A DNA stretch of 64,000 nucleotides from positions 2,046,001 through 2,110,000 of the forward strand of contig JAXBDG010000007.1 of NCBI GenBank assembly GCA_036320915.1, given 5' to 3'. The notes below the pieces were generated by a model, which saw only the letters and a program-made list of their open reading frames with translations, searched no databases and had not been told where the DNA came from. Every line of letters starts with the position of its first letter. Position 1 is the first letter of the stretch. Of the stretch, positions 21,393 through 31,613 are shown piece by piece. A program made the position numbers and the translations under genes. This stretch comes from Linnemannia elongata. Taxonomy: Eukaryota > Mortierellomycota > Mortierellomycetes > Mortierellales > Mortierellaceae.

Positions 21393-24173
21393 TTATTTTT
21401 TGTCCATTAGAAAGTACACCTGAAGGGATGAATCCATGTCCTGTAGCCTTCCCAGCATACAGGATTCAGCTTCGGGTGTAAGACGATGGTTTTTGAACCT
21501 AATAAACTTCAACCTCATCTTAACAATATCGTCATCATCCTCATCTTCCTCCAACTCTCCATCCTCCAAGGTTATAAGTCCGAGCTCAAGTCGTTTCCTT
21601 CGTTCCTCCTGCTCCATCCGTTTCGTTTTCTCATTGTCCTCCAATTTCTTCATATTAGCCATAAAGAATAAAAATCCTTCTACATGAATATCTCCAAAGT
21701 TCGAATCCTCAAACTCAAGCTCCTCCAGGTTCCAAAGATTGTGGTTGATGAATAATTTTGACCATGTAGAACGACTACCATTCTGGTCACCCAATAAAAG
21801 GATTTCTGGGGGATCGAGGGGTAGGCGGAGCTCAATGAGGCAAAGGCGTTGTAGGCCGAGGGTAGGGGATGTCGCGAGTTTGATGAGTTCGATGAGGTCA
21901 TACTTACTGTCGGCACGGAGACGACTACAGCACAGGCTAACTTTTCGGAGGCAAACGTATTCGATGCTGGTGCTATTGGTCGTGGTGGTAGCTGGAGCTA
22001 ATTCTGTTGAGTTCGATGAAGTGGAAGACAAAGAGGACGGTTGCTGTTGCCGAGATGCGAGCCACTTTAAGACAAAGGGGATCCATTTTTTAGTCAGTGC
22101 TCCTTCGAGACGGAATGTGTGGATTTTCTTGGCGATGGGGGTGTCGAGAAGATATTCCCAGGTAACCTCATACTCCTTGACGAAACCCAGGTCAACAATG
22201 AGAGATTCGGGTACAGCCCCTTGCCTCCTGAAGACGGCAGTGACGTGTGTCGTTCCTCGCGATAACAGTTTGACCTGAATATCCTGAGAAGGAGGTTCGA
22301 TTGAAAACTTATTGGTCGGAGCTGCGGAGGGAGCCATCAACCCCAGCCATATGTTCATGAGGTAGGCTCTGTAATCTGCTAGAGGGCACTCGACAATTAA
22401 CAATTTGATATGACTGAGTCGCTTAGCCAGGTTGAAAAACTTTTGTCCGGTGGGAGAATTCCAATTGAAGATATCGAAATGGATCTGAAGAGTTTCTAGA
22501 TGTGAAAGATCGGCCGGAAAGTCAACGCTGAATTCTTGGAGACAGTCTGGCATGCTTTCGAGATGAATGCACGTAAGTGACTTAAAGCCAAAGAGTTGGA
22601 TCAAAGGATCAAACAGGGTTGCAACAGGAGTAGTAGTAGCAGCTTTTCTGGAGGTGCGATGGTGCAGTTGAGGGCGTTCATCGCCTCCATTAATGGTTAG
22701 AGTATTAAATCTACAACCACGAGCAGCGGCTGCCAACCGCTCTAGGTCTCCTTGTGTCCACGCCCAGTCCAGCTTAATATCCAAATGTTTTACACCTTCC
22801 AGACCTCGTGCATTGGAAAAGTCTGCGAAAATGCTGTATAGATTCTCTGCAACGCTGGATTTGCGGACGCAAATGAATACACGGAGCTTTTCTGCCTCGT
22901 AAATACCTCCATGAATATCGAGGAAGCGGATGAGGCGTGATTGTAGCATTGGTAGTGTTGGTTGTGGTGGTTCTTGTGCTTGAGCTAGTTCCTGTGCTTG
23001 GGCTCGTGACTGCGTCAGTGCTTGTGCCTGAGCTTTAGCTACCGCCCATGCCTGTTCCTGTATCTGTTTCCGATTCTGGGCGGGTAATGGTGGTGGTCCC
23101 ATCAATCCTGGAACAGAGACTGGCGGCGGTAATAGTGACTGTTCGTGTATTGTTGGCTGAAGCACAGACTCTGGTAGCGGTATATGGTGACTCTCAATCG
23201 AATGGCCATCATGTGGTGTGGCGGTATCTGGTGTTTGTACCACATTCTCGACGGCAGAGCCCATAGTCGACAGAACAGACTGCAGTGGTGTAGATGTCAT
23301 TGTCAGCGGCGATGATGGATGTTCCGGGCTTGAATGCGAAGGGCTTGAGAGTATGAGAGGCGAGGGTGACAGAGTCCCCTTTCTTGCTACCCTACGCAGA
23401 TACCTCGACCTTGGGAAATAGGAAAATGGAGACATTCCGGATATCGAAGCCAACCCGAGTGCAAGAGGTGACCATGGCAACAATGCAGGTTTAAAGTTCC
23501 ATCGTCTCCTGGCTATGACGTATTTCGGTTTTGTTGGTGGTTCTGTTACAGGATGCCATGGTAGTACAGCGAGTGCACTGAACCTGCGTCTTTTGGGCTC
23601 TCGATTGTTCTCCTTGTCTTGTTTTCTGTAAGTGTAAGTTTCAAGATCACTGTCATATTCATCGCAAGGGTGTTTGTAAGATGGTATAGGTTTGGGCAGC
23701 GGAGGAAATGGTAATAGTATTGGTGGTGCAAGGAAAAGAGGGTTTTGTTGCTGTTGTTGTATGTCGTAGAAACGGGTCACTGCTGCAAAGTCTCTCGGGC
23801 GGTTCACACTTAGGCTGACCATAGGATAGATCTCTGGGCTGAGCGAGTCTCGGATGCAATACAAACGGTCTGGCGATGGTAGATTTAGTGGGGTTTGAGG
23901 TGATTGTGTAGGATCAACAGGTGCACTATGTTCAAGTGATGAAGGTGGTTGGTTAGGTTCTCCTTGAGCTGGAGGGGACTGAACTGAGTCAGCTAGTTCA
24001 TTGTTTTCTGATGATGCTGATTGGTCTAGTTGTCCTTGTGCCTGAGGAGGATGAGCAGTGTTAAAGTGTCCTTGTGATGGTGATGATGGTTGTTGTTCAT
24101 GTTGTTCTTGAGTCTCAGGAGACTGAGCTGGGCCAGAGGGCCCGTCGTGTCCTAGAGATGATAAAGGATCCAT
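21393..24173 (-). CDS. large LRR-like protein, LFIVLPK-type family (A)
   Basis: Single-exon protein of 926 residues. The ATG at 24173 (MDPLSSLGHDGPSGP) lies about 125 bp after a TATA box; the frame continues upstream, but across the promoter. The first 420 residues are Pro/Gln/Ser-rich and probably disordered, with an AQAQ-rich stretch just before the folded part. From about residue 430 (LRVFICVRK) there are irregular leucine-rich segments such as HLDIKLDWAWTQGDLE, resembling those of the genes at 27140 and 48562. An acidic Glu/Asp run lies near the C-terminus. I do not recognise a named family; the shared layout indicates a paralogous set. Function is unknown. Confidence 0.75.
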   Translation of the reverse strand: MDPLSSLGHDGPSGPAQSPETQEQHEQQPSSPSQGHFNTAHPPQAQGQLDQSASSENNELADSVQSPPAQGEPNQPPSSLEHSAPVDPTQSPQTPLNLPSPDRLYCIRDSLSPEIYPMVSLSVNRPRDFAAVTRFYDIQQQQQNPLFLAPPILLPFPPLPKPIPSYKHPCDEYDSDLETYTYRKQDKENNREPKRRRFSALAVLPWHPVTEPPTKPKYVIARRRWNFKPALLPWSPLALGLASISGMSPFSYFPRSRYLRRVARKGTLSPSPLILSSPSHSSPEHPSSPLTMTSTPLQSVLSTMGSAVENVVQTPDTATPHDGHSIESHHIPLPESVLQPTIHEQSLLPPPVSVPGLMGPPPLPAQNRKQIQEQAWAVAKAQAQALTQSRAQAQELAQAQEPPQPTLPMLQSRLIRFLDIHGGIYEAEKLRVFICVRKSSVAENLYSIFADFSNARGLEGVKHLDIKLDWAWTQGDLERLAAAARGCRFNTLTINGGDERPQLHHRTSRKAATTTPVATLFDPLIQLFGFKSLTCIHLESMPDCLQEFSVDFPADLSHLETLQIHFDIFNWNSPTGQKFFNLAKRLSHIKLLIVECPLADYRAYLMNIWLGLMAPSAAPTNKFSIEPPSQDIQVKLLSRGTTHVTAVFRRQGAVPESLIVDLGFVKEYEVTWEYLLDTPIAKKIHTFRLEGALTKKWIPFVLKWLASRQQQPSSLSSTSSNSTELAPATTTTNSTSIEYVCLRKVSLCCSRLRADSKYDLIELIKLATSPTLGLQRLCLIELRLPLDPPEILLLGDQNGSRSTWSKLFINHNLWNLEELEFEDSNFGDIHVEGFLFFMANMKKLEDNEKTKRMEQEERRKRLELGLITLEDGELEEDEDDDDIVKMRLKFIRFKNHRLTPEAESCMLGRLQDMDSSLQVYFLMDKK

Positions 24174-24297
24174 TTGTGAAAATAATAAAGAGGAAGTGTG
24201 AATGAGAAGAGTACGTGAGACTTGTGAAACAAGAGAAGAGGTCTTAAAAATAAAGAGGCGTGTTTTTCGAGGTTCAGGGCGGGGTTTAGACGTCCCC

Positions 24298-24305
24298 TTT
24301 TTATA
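24298..24305 (-). promoter_or_regulatory. TATA box of 926-residue LRR-like gene
   Basis: TATAAAAA on the minus strand, about 125 bp before the ATG at 24173. It supports that start over upstream in-frame codons. Confidence 0.6.
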
Positions 24306-24719
24306 ACAACGATGCTTGCTTCGCCCAATCCAAAGGTGGACCAGCGACGGGTGAGCAGTGGGAAGGTTTTGTTTTCTGTTTGTGAGCGCAGAATTCTTAC
24401 GCGGGTCTTTCAAGAAAATATGTGGATAAAAAGGTGATCAATGAAAGACACGACATGCACACACATCTACATGCATATACAGATACACACATACACCACT
24501 TGATCTGACTACAGCCTAAAGAGTACCACCAACAAATGTCACATTCAACATGGAAGGCACCACATACCACACTATGGATACATTCTTTCACACGCACACA
24601 CGTATGAATGCCTCATTGTCGGACATGCTGCTGCACGTAGTCATCATTGAACCAATGAAAGACATATTGTATGAAGAATCCTAGTTGCAGAGCTCTTTAT
24701 GTGCAAAAAAAAAAAGTGT
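24306..24719. other. intergenic
   Basis: Upstream region of the LRR-like gene and 3' flank of the carrier. Short alternating CA-rich words are present, but no gene. Confidence 0.4.
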
Positions 24720-25835
24720 CTAATTGTTTTGACGATACTTTTCTACGAGTGCGCCTGCCTGTGAAAAGACTAAAAATGTCACTGCACTTGCTGGAGCTGC
24801 CTTGAGCAATCCTGGAAGGAGACCCTTGTAGAGAGCCAGGGATCCCTCCCGCTGAACGATGTGGATCATGCATCTCCACACTGTCGTCGGCAGTTTGTCT
24901 GTCACCACCGCTTTCGATCCTGACGTAGTCCCTGAGACTGAAATAGTCGCCATTGACTTTTGTTGCTCGGATCCTTGAATTTGTAGCCGCTTGCGGACCA
25001 TATCGAGAGGGTAGACGCCTGTCTTGGAGATCACGCCTGATAACGCACCACAGAGCAGATCTTCGAGTCCCAAAAGAAACTGACCCACTGTCTTGATTGG
25101 CTGTTCTTTCTCGGATGATGCTGCTTTTGATCCTGGCGATGCCGTGATTGTCCGTTTGGAGTACGATGACTCTACGCCCGCTTTCTTTTTCAGCCAGGAT
25201 GCCAGATGCTTGAGGCTGTCGTATGATCCAAACATTATGCCCATATAGGGGATCACTTGGATTAGCGCTGGAGACATGCCTCGGTAGAATCCCTGTATAC
25301 CGTCTGCCCGGTAAATATGTCCACATGCCTGTATGATTCCTGTATACACCTATTTTTTTTTTTTTTTTTTTGCAATAATAAGCGTGTTAGCAAGGTTGTT
25401 CTTTTAACACAGCAAGTAATTAATTGCGTGTTAAAATATCCGTTTGAAAAAAGCTTACCTTCACATCGCGCTGGATGGCGAATCTGGTCCTGAGCAGATC
25501 AAAAGGATAGGTACAGGCAGTAGCAATTATTCCAGCGTTGGCTCCTGCGACGAACGACTGCACTGCTGATGATCCTGCAACAGTCGAAAAGGCGCTGAGG
25601 GGTGCTGCAACGACAGCTCCAGTCACTGATCCTGCTGTTCCTGTGGCTGTTATTGACGATGCAGATCCAATAGATTTCACGGCAGCAGCCTTATGAGCAG
25701 ACATATCGGCCGATTTCTTGAGAAAGACCTTTGTCTGTTGATAGACCAGGAACTGGATCCCGCTGTATGTGAGATAAAGATATTCCGCTGCCATGTTGCC
25801 CTTCCACAGTCCCTATCCACGTTTTAACCCCAACG

Positions 25836-25870
<35 letters not shown>

Positions 25871-26545
25871 TTATCTTGTGAGTATTTTTTGTTGTCGTCG
25901 GGTATGATGATATGTGGTTGCACGGGCAATGAATCGTAACGGGGATTCGATAAGGGACTTACTCGGATACCCTCCTCCCGAACGATTAGCGCCATACCCG
26001 AGACCATGCCCTTGTACCGTGGCTGCCTCGACGCTGCACTCGCTGCAGATTCAATTCCTGACGAAACCCCTTTCCGCTTTAACAGTGTCGATAGATCCTT
26101 CCTCTGTGTTTGCATCTGTGGTCGTATTAGAACGAAACCAAAATAAAATTGGTCATATTAGTATTGGGCATTCCATGTGTGTCAGTAATACGGAACGCAT
26201 GTTGTATCAAAGAAGAGGGACAAAAAGACATACCTGCAACCTGATCTTGACGACGTCGAGAGGGGCAATGACGAAGCGCGATACCACACCAGCGGAGGCT
26301 CCACAAAGGACAGTCTCTGTCTTGGACAGAGTTGGTGTTCCCTCCGCTATGCTTGCTCGCTGACTTGTTTTCGTGTCTTGGTTTGCATTGTCGTTCTTGT
26401 TAGTGGCGGTGGTGGTGGTGTATTTAGTTGCTGATGTAGACTGTGGAAATGAGGGAGGGTGTGGCTGTTGTGAGTGTGAATGTGAATGAGAGGTTGAGTC
26501 TTGGTGAGGAACAGTAAGTGTGGTCGTTGATGGATCAGCTGCCAT
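24720..26545 (-). CDS. TPC1: mitochondrial thiamine pyrophosphate carrier-like protein
   Basis: Four minus-strand exons, 26234-26545, 25963-26115, 25459-25812 and 24720-25349, give 482 residues. Three mitochondrial carrier signatures are visible: PLDVVKIRLQ, YPFDLLRTRFAIQ and YPLDMVRKRLQIQ, one per tandem repeat. SLC25 carriers exchange solutes across the inner mitochondrial membrane. The motif context and the overall match to TPC1/SLC25A19 suggest thiamine pyrophosphate import, though the substrate cannot be proven from sequence. The protein is longer than the usual 310-330 residues because of a Ser/Thr/Asn-rich N-terminus of about 75 residues and Ala/Ser/Gly-rich loop insertions. Introns 2 and 3 contain homopolymers. 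Confidence 0.85.
25836..25868. repeat. 33-nt homopolymer in TPC1 intron 2
   Basis: An A run on +, so a U run in the minus-strand transcript. It sits about 23 nt before the 3' splice site and acts as an extreme polypyrimidine tract. Confidence 0.7.
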
Positions 26546-27139
26546 GGTTCGTCAGGTACTGAGCCAGACAGAGGGAGAGGGAGAGAGAGTGAGAAAGTGA
26601 GAGAGGGGTGGTCGAGGGAAGAAATTCCTTTTATGTGCGTCATAGTGAATACGAAAAAGATTGACGAGAAATCTATTGCAGGCCTTTTGTTCCTGCCTAA
26701 CTTGCGCGCTCTATCTATCTCCTTCCGATTGCCTTTCATCCTATGTGCATTTTCGAAAGGCCATTCATTGTGTTTCTCTCTATCTCTCTCTCTCTCTCTC
26801 TCTTTTGTTTAGTTATTACGAATGTCTTCACCTCACCAAAGAGCATTCGATCTGCAAGAGGGGTGGAAAGAGTGGTTGCTGACAAGTGGTGTACATTTTC
26901 CAAATTGAAAGTATTTCTGATCCCCCCCAGTAAGGCAGACAAAGTGTTCAGTAGTGAGAGGCAGCATCAAGGCGACTGAAAAAACAACCCCCATCCCAAT
27001 GGCACTGCATATCATACGGTGCTAGTGCAAACGTTTTTTAATAACTAAGAAAAAGATGAATTGAAATGAAATGCTAAAAATGAATCAAAGAAAAAAAATG
27101 CGAAAGTATAGAAAAAAACGAACAAAAAAAAAACTATCG
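26546..27139. other. intergenic
   Basis: Promoter side of the carrier and 3' flank of the next LRR-like gene. A CT microsatellite is present at about 26777-26803. No gene was seen. Confidence 0.4.
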
Positions 27140-30100
27140 TCAAGGACGATAATAAGTCAACGAATAAACAATTCCCGCCCCTCCAGCGCCGCCTTCACTA
27201 CTGCCTTCTCCACCACCACCCTCAGTCCACAAAAGACTTTCGCCTGCCCCAAACACAAACCCACCCTGAACAGGTAACCCAGGAGGGAAAGCGACCCCGG
27301 TCCGGATGGGCAACATTGCTTGTACAAGTAGTTCCTGCATCCACCGCTCGAACCGCTCATTCCAATAGGGTCCTACTTCGATTCTTCCTAGGCGCCGGAA
27401 GGCTTCCAGTAGTCGGCGTGGCATCGCGTCCTGCCGCCCTTGGACATTGCGGCTACTCCTACTGGTGTGTCCTTGACCGATGTTGTTATCGTTTCGCATC
27501 TGGATGGTGAGAGATTGAAGCCCATGCATCTGTCCCATCAATACCCAAATCGCCTCCAAAAACCCGGCATCCTCAAACGTCTCCCCTGTCAAATAAACAA
27601 CTAACTCCTGCAGACAGAACGAAAACCCGGCCTGATGTGCCCTGAGCGCAATATCTCCCACATCCTGACTCAACCGATTCAACTGTGTCAAGTCTTTCAA
27701 CAGGGAGCTGATCCGTAACCGGTTCGCGATCTGGCTCTGGAGTTCGAGTTGTGGACGGAAAGAATGGTCGTACTGGTCGAGGGACAGAGTCGTCTGGTCG
27801 TACTGCTCTGCATTGGGGGACTCGAGAACGTGTCCTGCACGGTCGTAGATCAGTAAATGGACCGGACTCCTGTGACTAGAACGATTTCGATGTTGATGAT
27901 GAGAAGAGCTGTTGTCCGATCCTCCCGAGACCCGACGACGATGCAATCCCGTGGCTTCCACTGGTGAAGAAGACGACCCCGTAGCAGACGAGCCGGCCAT
28001 AATACCCCCCGGCGAGCTAAGAGCCATCGTAGGCTGCATGAGCTCCCCTCTCAGAAAGACCCACACATCCGCCATCCGCTCTGTCGTACAAACAATCTCG
28101 ATCCTCCGCAGCGTCGAATAATTACACCCAATAATCCGCTGCAACTCGGGTCCCATCTCCCATAGCCCAACGCACTGCGTAAACTCGAGTGTCTCCAACC
28201 CGATCGCTTGTTGCAAAAGCCCCTGTCCTCGCGGTGGTTGGTTGGTCTTCCAATGGGTCTCCAGGATCCTAATATTGCCCTCCGGTCCTGAAGGTTTCGA
28301 GAAAGTGAACTCTGCCTTGGTTCCAAACGGGCCGACCTCCAACAGATTCAAATGCGAAAACGGATGTTGGTAGTGCTGACTGCTGCTGCTCCGGCCCTCG
28401 CTTCCAGTATGAGCCTGGGCCTGCAACTCGTCCAGGACCGCCTCACACATCCTCTCAACAGAATCCGTCATCGTCTCGAGTTCCGTCAGGTTGGGCAACA
28501 CTTGAACCAAGTTAACGATCACCTTCCGATCCGGCACTCGCGCCCAATGTCGGAAGGTCAGTTTCTTGAGCTGGATATTGTCCGGGAGCGACATGATTGT
28601 TGGGGATGCACGAAAGTCGATTAAGGAGAAGCGAGTGTCGACAGGAGGAGACGTCCTTACATCCATACGGGGGTGGTCGCTTTCGTTGTTGCTGTGGTTG
28701 CTGGTGCTGTTACTCCTGCTGCTCCTGCGACTGGCGGAACTGTGGGTGACGAGGGGTTCATCCGGCGATAAGAACGTTCCATCATAGTTCTCGACCGTCA
28801 ACGCTACAAACCCCAATCGACACATCATCCCCAGCATCGGCTTAAACGACACACCTCCACCACCGCAATCCACAGTCAAATCCCTCACAGTCGAAGAATG
28901 CATGGCCCAACACAGCTCCCAAAGATCCTCCTCTGTCGCACCACCAACCCAATCCAAACCAATCTTCAACTTGATCACACACTTGTACTCATCCAGCATC
29001 CGATAAAACACTCTCGCATCCTCCCGATCGTGGAGCTGGATCTCGGCGCTCTTCTCCATGGGAATACAGTTCCCTTGTTTGGACTTGATGAACTGACGGA
29101 GCTTTTCGGCAGCCATGCCCTTGCAGAGCATCTCGTTATGGGCCTCGCAGAGCCACAGAATTCCGCCTGCGATGAAGGGGTGGTTTACTTGGCACAGGAC
29201 GTCTGCTCCCATGATCAGAACTCCACCTGATGATGCTGCTGATGCTGAGGGGTCTTCTTGGTCTTGCTCTGGTTTTGGTGAGGCATGGTGGTTGAGATCA
29301 AGGTTGTCAAAATTGATGCCATCAATACTACTACTGCTTCTGTGGCTGCTTGTAGAAGACTTTCCTGCAACTCTCCAAGGATCCCGGAAATCATCCTCCC
29401 GCAACCTCATCAACTCGCTTTCCGCCTCCTCATCCCCTTGATCATCCTCCTCCTCCTCCTCCTCCTCCTCCTCCTCCTCCTGTTCATCTTCACTTTCCTC
29501 CCCTTCATCCTCGCCCTCCTCATCCCGATCTCGAACACCCTGGAATCCACTCCGCCCACCCTCAGAATCCATTTCAGGACTTGGCGAGACCTGCGTATCC
29601 TCTTCAAAGATATCCACCAGATCCTCTTTACACCTTTCGGCCAAGAACCGGATCCCACCCCGGATCCTGTCCGTCCACTCCGCATCGTCTCCGTGTGTAT
29701 TCGCCTGGTCGACAAGGTAGAGAAGACTGAGCATCGGTAACGCGTGGACGTCCACAAAGTCGTCCAGGTTTCGCAATTGGTATCCTCCTGGGTACGTCCT
29801 TGTCCTGGTTCCAGAAGGAGCGGGGATAAAGAGTGAAGGTTGAGGATCGGCGTATTTTGGGTATCCTCTTTGGGCAAAAGACGACGGGTGAGAAGGTGGT
29901 GGTGGTGGTGGTGGTGATGTGGGAGGCAGGGGCGGACTGCAGATATGCAGCATGGGACTTGTGTTCTCAGGCATCATAAAGTCGCACAAGAAATACAGCC
30001 AATAATCATCCTCTTCCCCATCCCTCTCTCCCCTCCCCCTATTGTTTGCACGAGCCGCCGACCCCTCTGTCGCACTCGTCTCCCTGGGAGAAGGAGAAGG

Positions 30101-30613
30101 TGAAGGGTAATGCTGCGCGCCTGCACCTGCGCTCGCACTGGCACTGGCACTAAAGAGTCCCCGGCTCGTCTTGGGAAGGACGACAAACAAACACGGCGAG
30201 ACGCCCGGATCATCCGTCCTGCGTTGACGCTCCACCAGTCGAATCGCCATCCGCTGGAGTTCCCGGTTCACTGAGGGGTGGTTCAGGAGCCAGAGGGCGC
30301 TTGGTTGTGGGCTCTCTTCTGTCGGTTCGTCGTATTCGTGGACTGTATGGATATGGTTGTTGTAGAAATGGCCTCCATTGTCGCCGTTGTTACCTTCGTG
30401 GGCTTGGGCGTGTGAGTTGTGGTATTGGTGGTGGTGGTGGGATGGGGCCTCGTTATTGTTGTGGTGAGGGTGGTGTTGGTTATGGCTGGCGTTGTAAGGA
30501 CTGTGGTTATGGTGGACGTGGTGATGGTTGTGGTATTGAGCGTGTCCTGCTGGTGACCCTGTCCCTTGGTGGTGAAGAGGAGGGCGAGGGTTGAAGGGAT
30601 CTGACGCAGTCAT
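27140..30613 (-). CDS. large LRR-like protein, LFIVLPK-type family (B)
   Basis: Single-exon protein of 1157 residues from the ATG at 30613 (MTASDPFNPRPPLHH). The N-terminus is strikingly His/Asn-rich. A hydrophobic motif PCLFVVLPK near residue 143 and LYFLCDF downstream match gene (C) at 48562. A Glu/Asp tract near residues 360-390 is encoded by a TCC/GGA trinucleotide run. The second half has irregular leucine-rich segments, e.g. KLKIGLDWVGGATEEDLWEL, resembling gene (A) at 21393. It has no signal peptide and no recognised catalytic motif. The frame stays open for about 260 codons upstream, but that part is low-complexity leader sequence without an obvious ATG context. Confidence 0.75.
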   Translation of the reverse strand: MTASDPFNPRPPLHHQGTGSPAGHAQYHNHHHVHHNHSPYNASHNQHHPHHNNNEAPSHHHHQYHNSHAQAHEGNNGDNGGHFYNNHIHTVHEYDEPTEESPQPSALWLLNHPSVNRELQRMAIRLVERQRRTDDPGVSPCLFVVLPKTSRGLFSASASASAGAGAQHYPSPSPSPRETSATEGSAARANNRGRGERDGEEDDYWLYFLCDFMMPENTSPMLHICSPPLPPTSPPPPPPPSHPSSFAQRGYPKYADPQPSLFIPAPSGTRTRTYPGGYQLRNLDDFVDVHALPMLSLLYLVDQANTHGDDAEWTDRIRGGIRFLAERCKEDLVDIFEEDTQVSPSPEMDSEGGRSGFQGVRDRDEEGEDEGEESEDEQEEEEEEEEEEEDDQGDEEAESELMRLREDDFRDPWRVAGKSSTSSHRSSSSIDGINFDNLDLNHHASPKPEQDQEDPSASAASSGGVLIMGADVLCQVNHPFIAGGILWLCEAHNEMLCKGMAAEKLRQFIKSKQGNCIPMEKSAEIQLHDREDARVFYRMLDEYKCVIKLKIGLDWVGGATEEDLWELCWAMHSSTVRDLTVDCGGGGVSFKPMLGMMCRLGFVALTVENYDGTFLSPDEPLVTHSSASRRSSRSNSTSNHSNNESDHPRMDVRTSPPVDTRFSLIDFRASPTIMSLPDNIQLKKLTFRHWARVPDRKVIVNLVQVLPNLTELETMTDSVERMCEAVLDELQAQAHTGSEGRSSSSQHYQHPFSHLNLLEVGPFGTKAEFTFSKPSGPEGNIRILETHWKTNQPPRGQGLLQQAIGLETLEFTQCVGLWEMGPELQRIIGCNYSTLRRIEIVCTTERMADVWVFLRGELMQPTMALSSPGGIMAGSSATGSSSSPVEATGLHRRRVSGGSDNSSSHHQHRNRSSHRSPVHLLIYDRAGHVLESPNAEQYDQTTLSLDQYDHSFRPQLELQSQIANRLRISSLLKDLTQLNRLSQDVGDIALRAHQAGFSFCLQELVVYLTGETFEDAGFLEAIWVLMGQMHGLQSLTIQMRNDNNIGQGHTSRSSRNVQGRQDAMPRRLLEAFRRLGRIEVGPYWNERFERWMQELLVQAMLPIRTGVAFPPGLPVQGGFVFGAGESLLWTEGGGGEGSSEGGAGGAGIVYSLTYYRP
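29446..29481 (-). repeat. trinucleotide repeat encoding poly-Glu
   Basis: TCC/CTC repeat on +, read as about 12 glutamate codons in the 1157-residue protein. Length variation between strains is likely. Confidence 0.7.
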
Positions 30614-31613
30614 GGATAATGAGTGATAGAGTAGAGAGGCTGGTTCCTGTAGAAGGAAGGATAAAAAGGGGAGGGAGTGTGATTGAATTGAGGGCGAAGA
30701 ATAGGGAGGGCGACAAAAGAGTGGAGCAGACGGAGGAGGTGAGTAAAAAAAGGAGAGAGCGAGAAGGAAATTGTAGGAAGAAGCAGGAGAGAGAGAGAGA
30801 GAGGGAGGGGAGAAGTGGGAGAAAGAAAAGAAAAGAATGAAAAGAAAGAAAAGAAAGAGAAGGGAGAGAAAAAGAAAATAAAAAAAAAAAGGATTGGGTA
30901 CAAGGTGGATACCTCCTACAGAGTAAAAGAGTACAAAGTACAAAGTCAGACCATGCCAAAGGACGCAAGAGAGCGTGAGAGACAGCGGGAAAAAAAAAGT
31001 CAGAAAGGGTGTATGTCTGGTCTGTCTGGTCTGATTGTCTGTATACACTGTATGCACAGAGCAGGAGTACGAATGGATGAATGTGTCTCGAAGGGTTCGA
31101 TAAGAGGGGGAAAAGGGAGAGTTTGGACCCAAAGGACCCAAGCAAGTGAGCTGACAAAACAACAAAGGCACAATAACAAAAACAAAAAAAAAAAAAAGAT
31201 GAGGGCGAAGAGGAGGGTAACAGACTGCACTCTCACGAGCAAGAAACACTAACAAAACTAAAGCCGCCTCTGCAGGAAATAACAGAAAAGCATTGGGAGT
31301 GTCAAGGAGGTACAAAGATACTACAAGCATGTAGCAAACATGTATGCATAAGCATGAAGCATAAGAAACAGGCATGGATAGCGTTTCACACGCAAGGTGC
31401 AAGGTGAGGAGGAGACCACTTTCACACCACCAGAACGCATTTTAAGGTTTCCGCCATGGCTATCAGTCGCCTACCGATGGTGTCCATCGGCTTTATGCAA
31501 AAGAAAAACATACGACCCGTGCGAAGAGCAAAGCGTGCGAGGAGCAAAGCTTTGCAAGAGAATAAGTTCTATTTTCTATCGTAAAAAAGGGTACACAGCA
31601 GCCACAACACTAG
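30614..31613. other. intergenic, low complexity
   Basis: The leader of the LRR-like gene is CT-rich on the minus strand; the 3' flank of the DDHD gene follows. No independent gene was seen. Confidence 0.4.
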
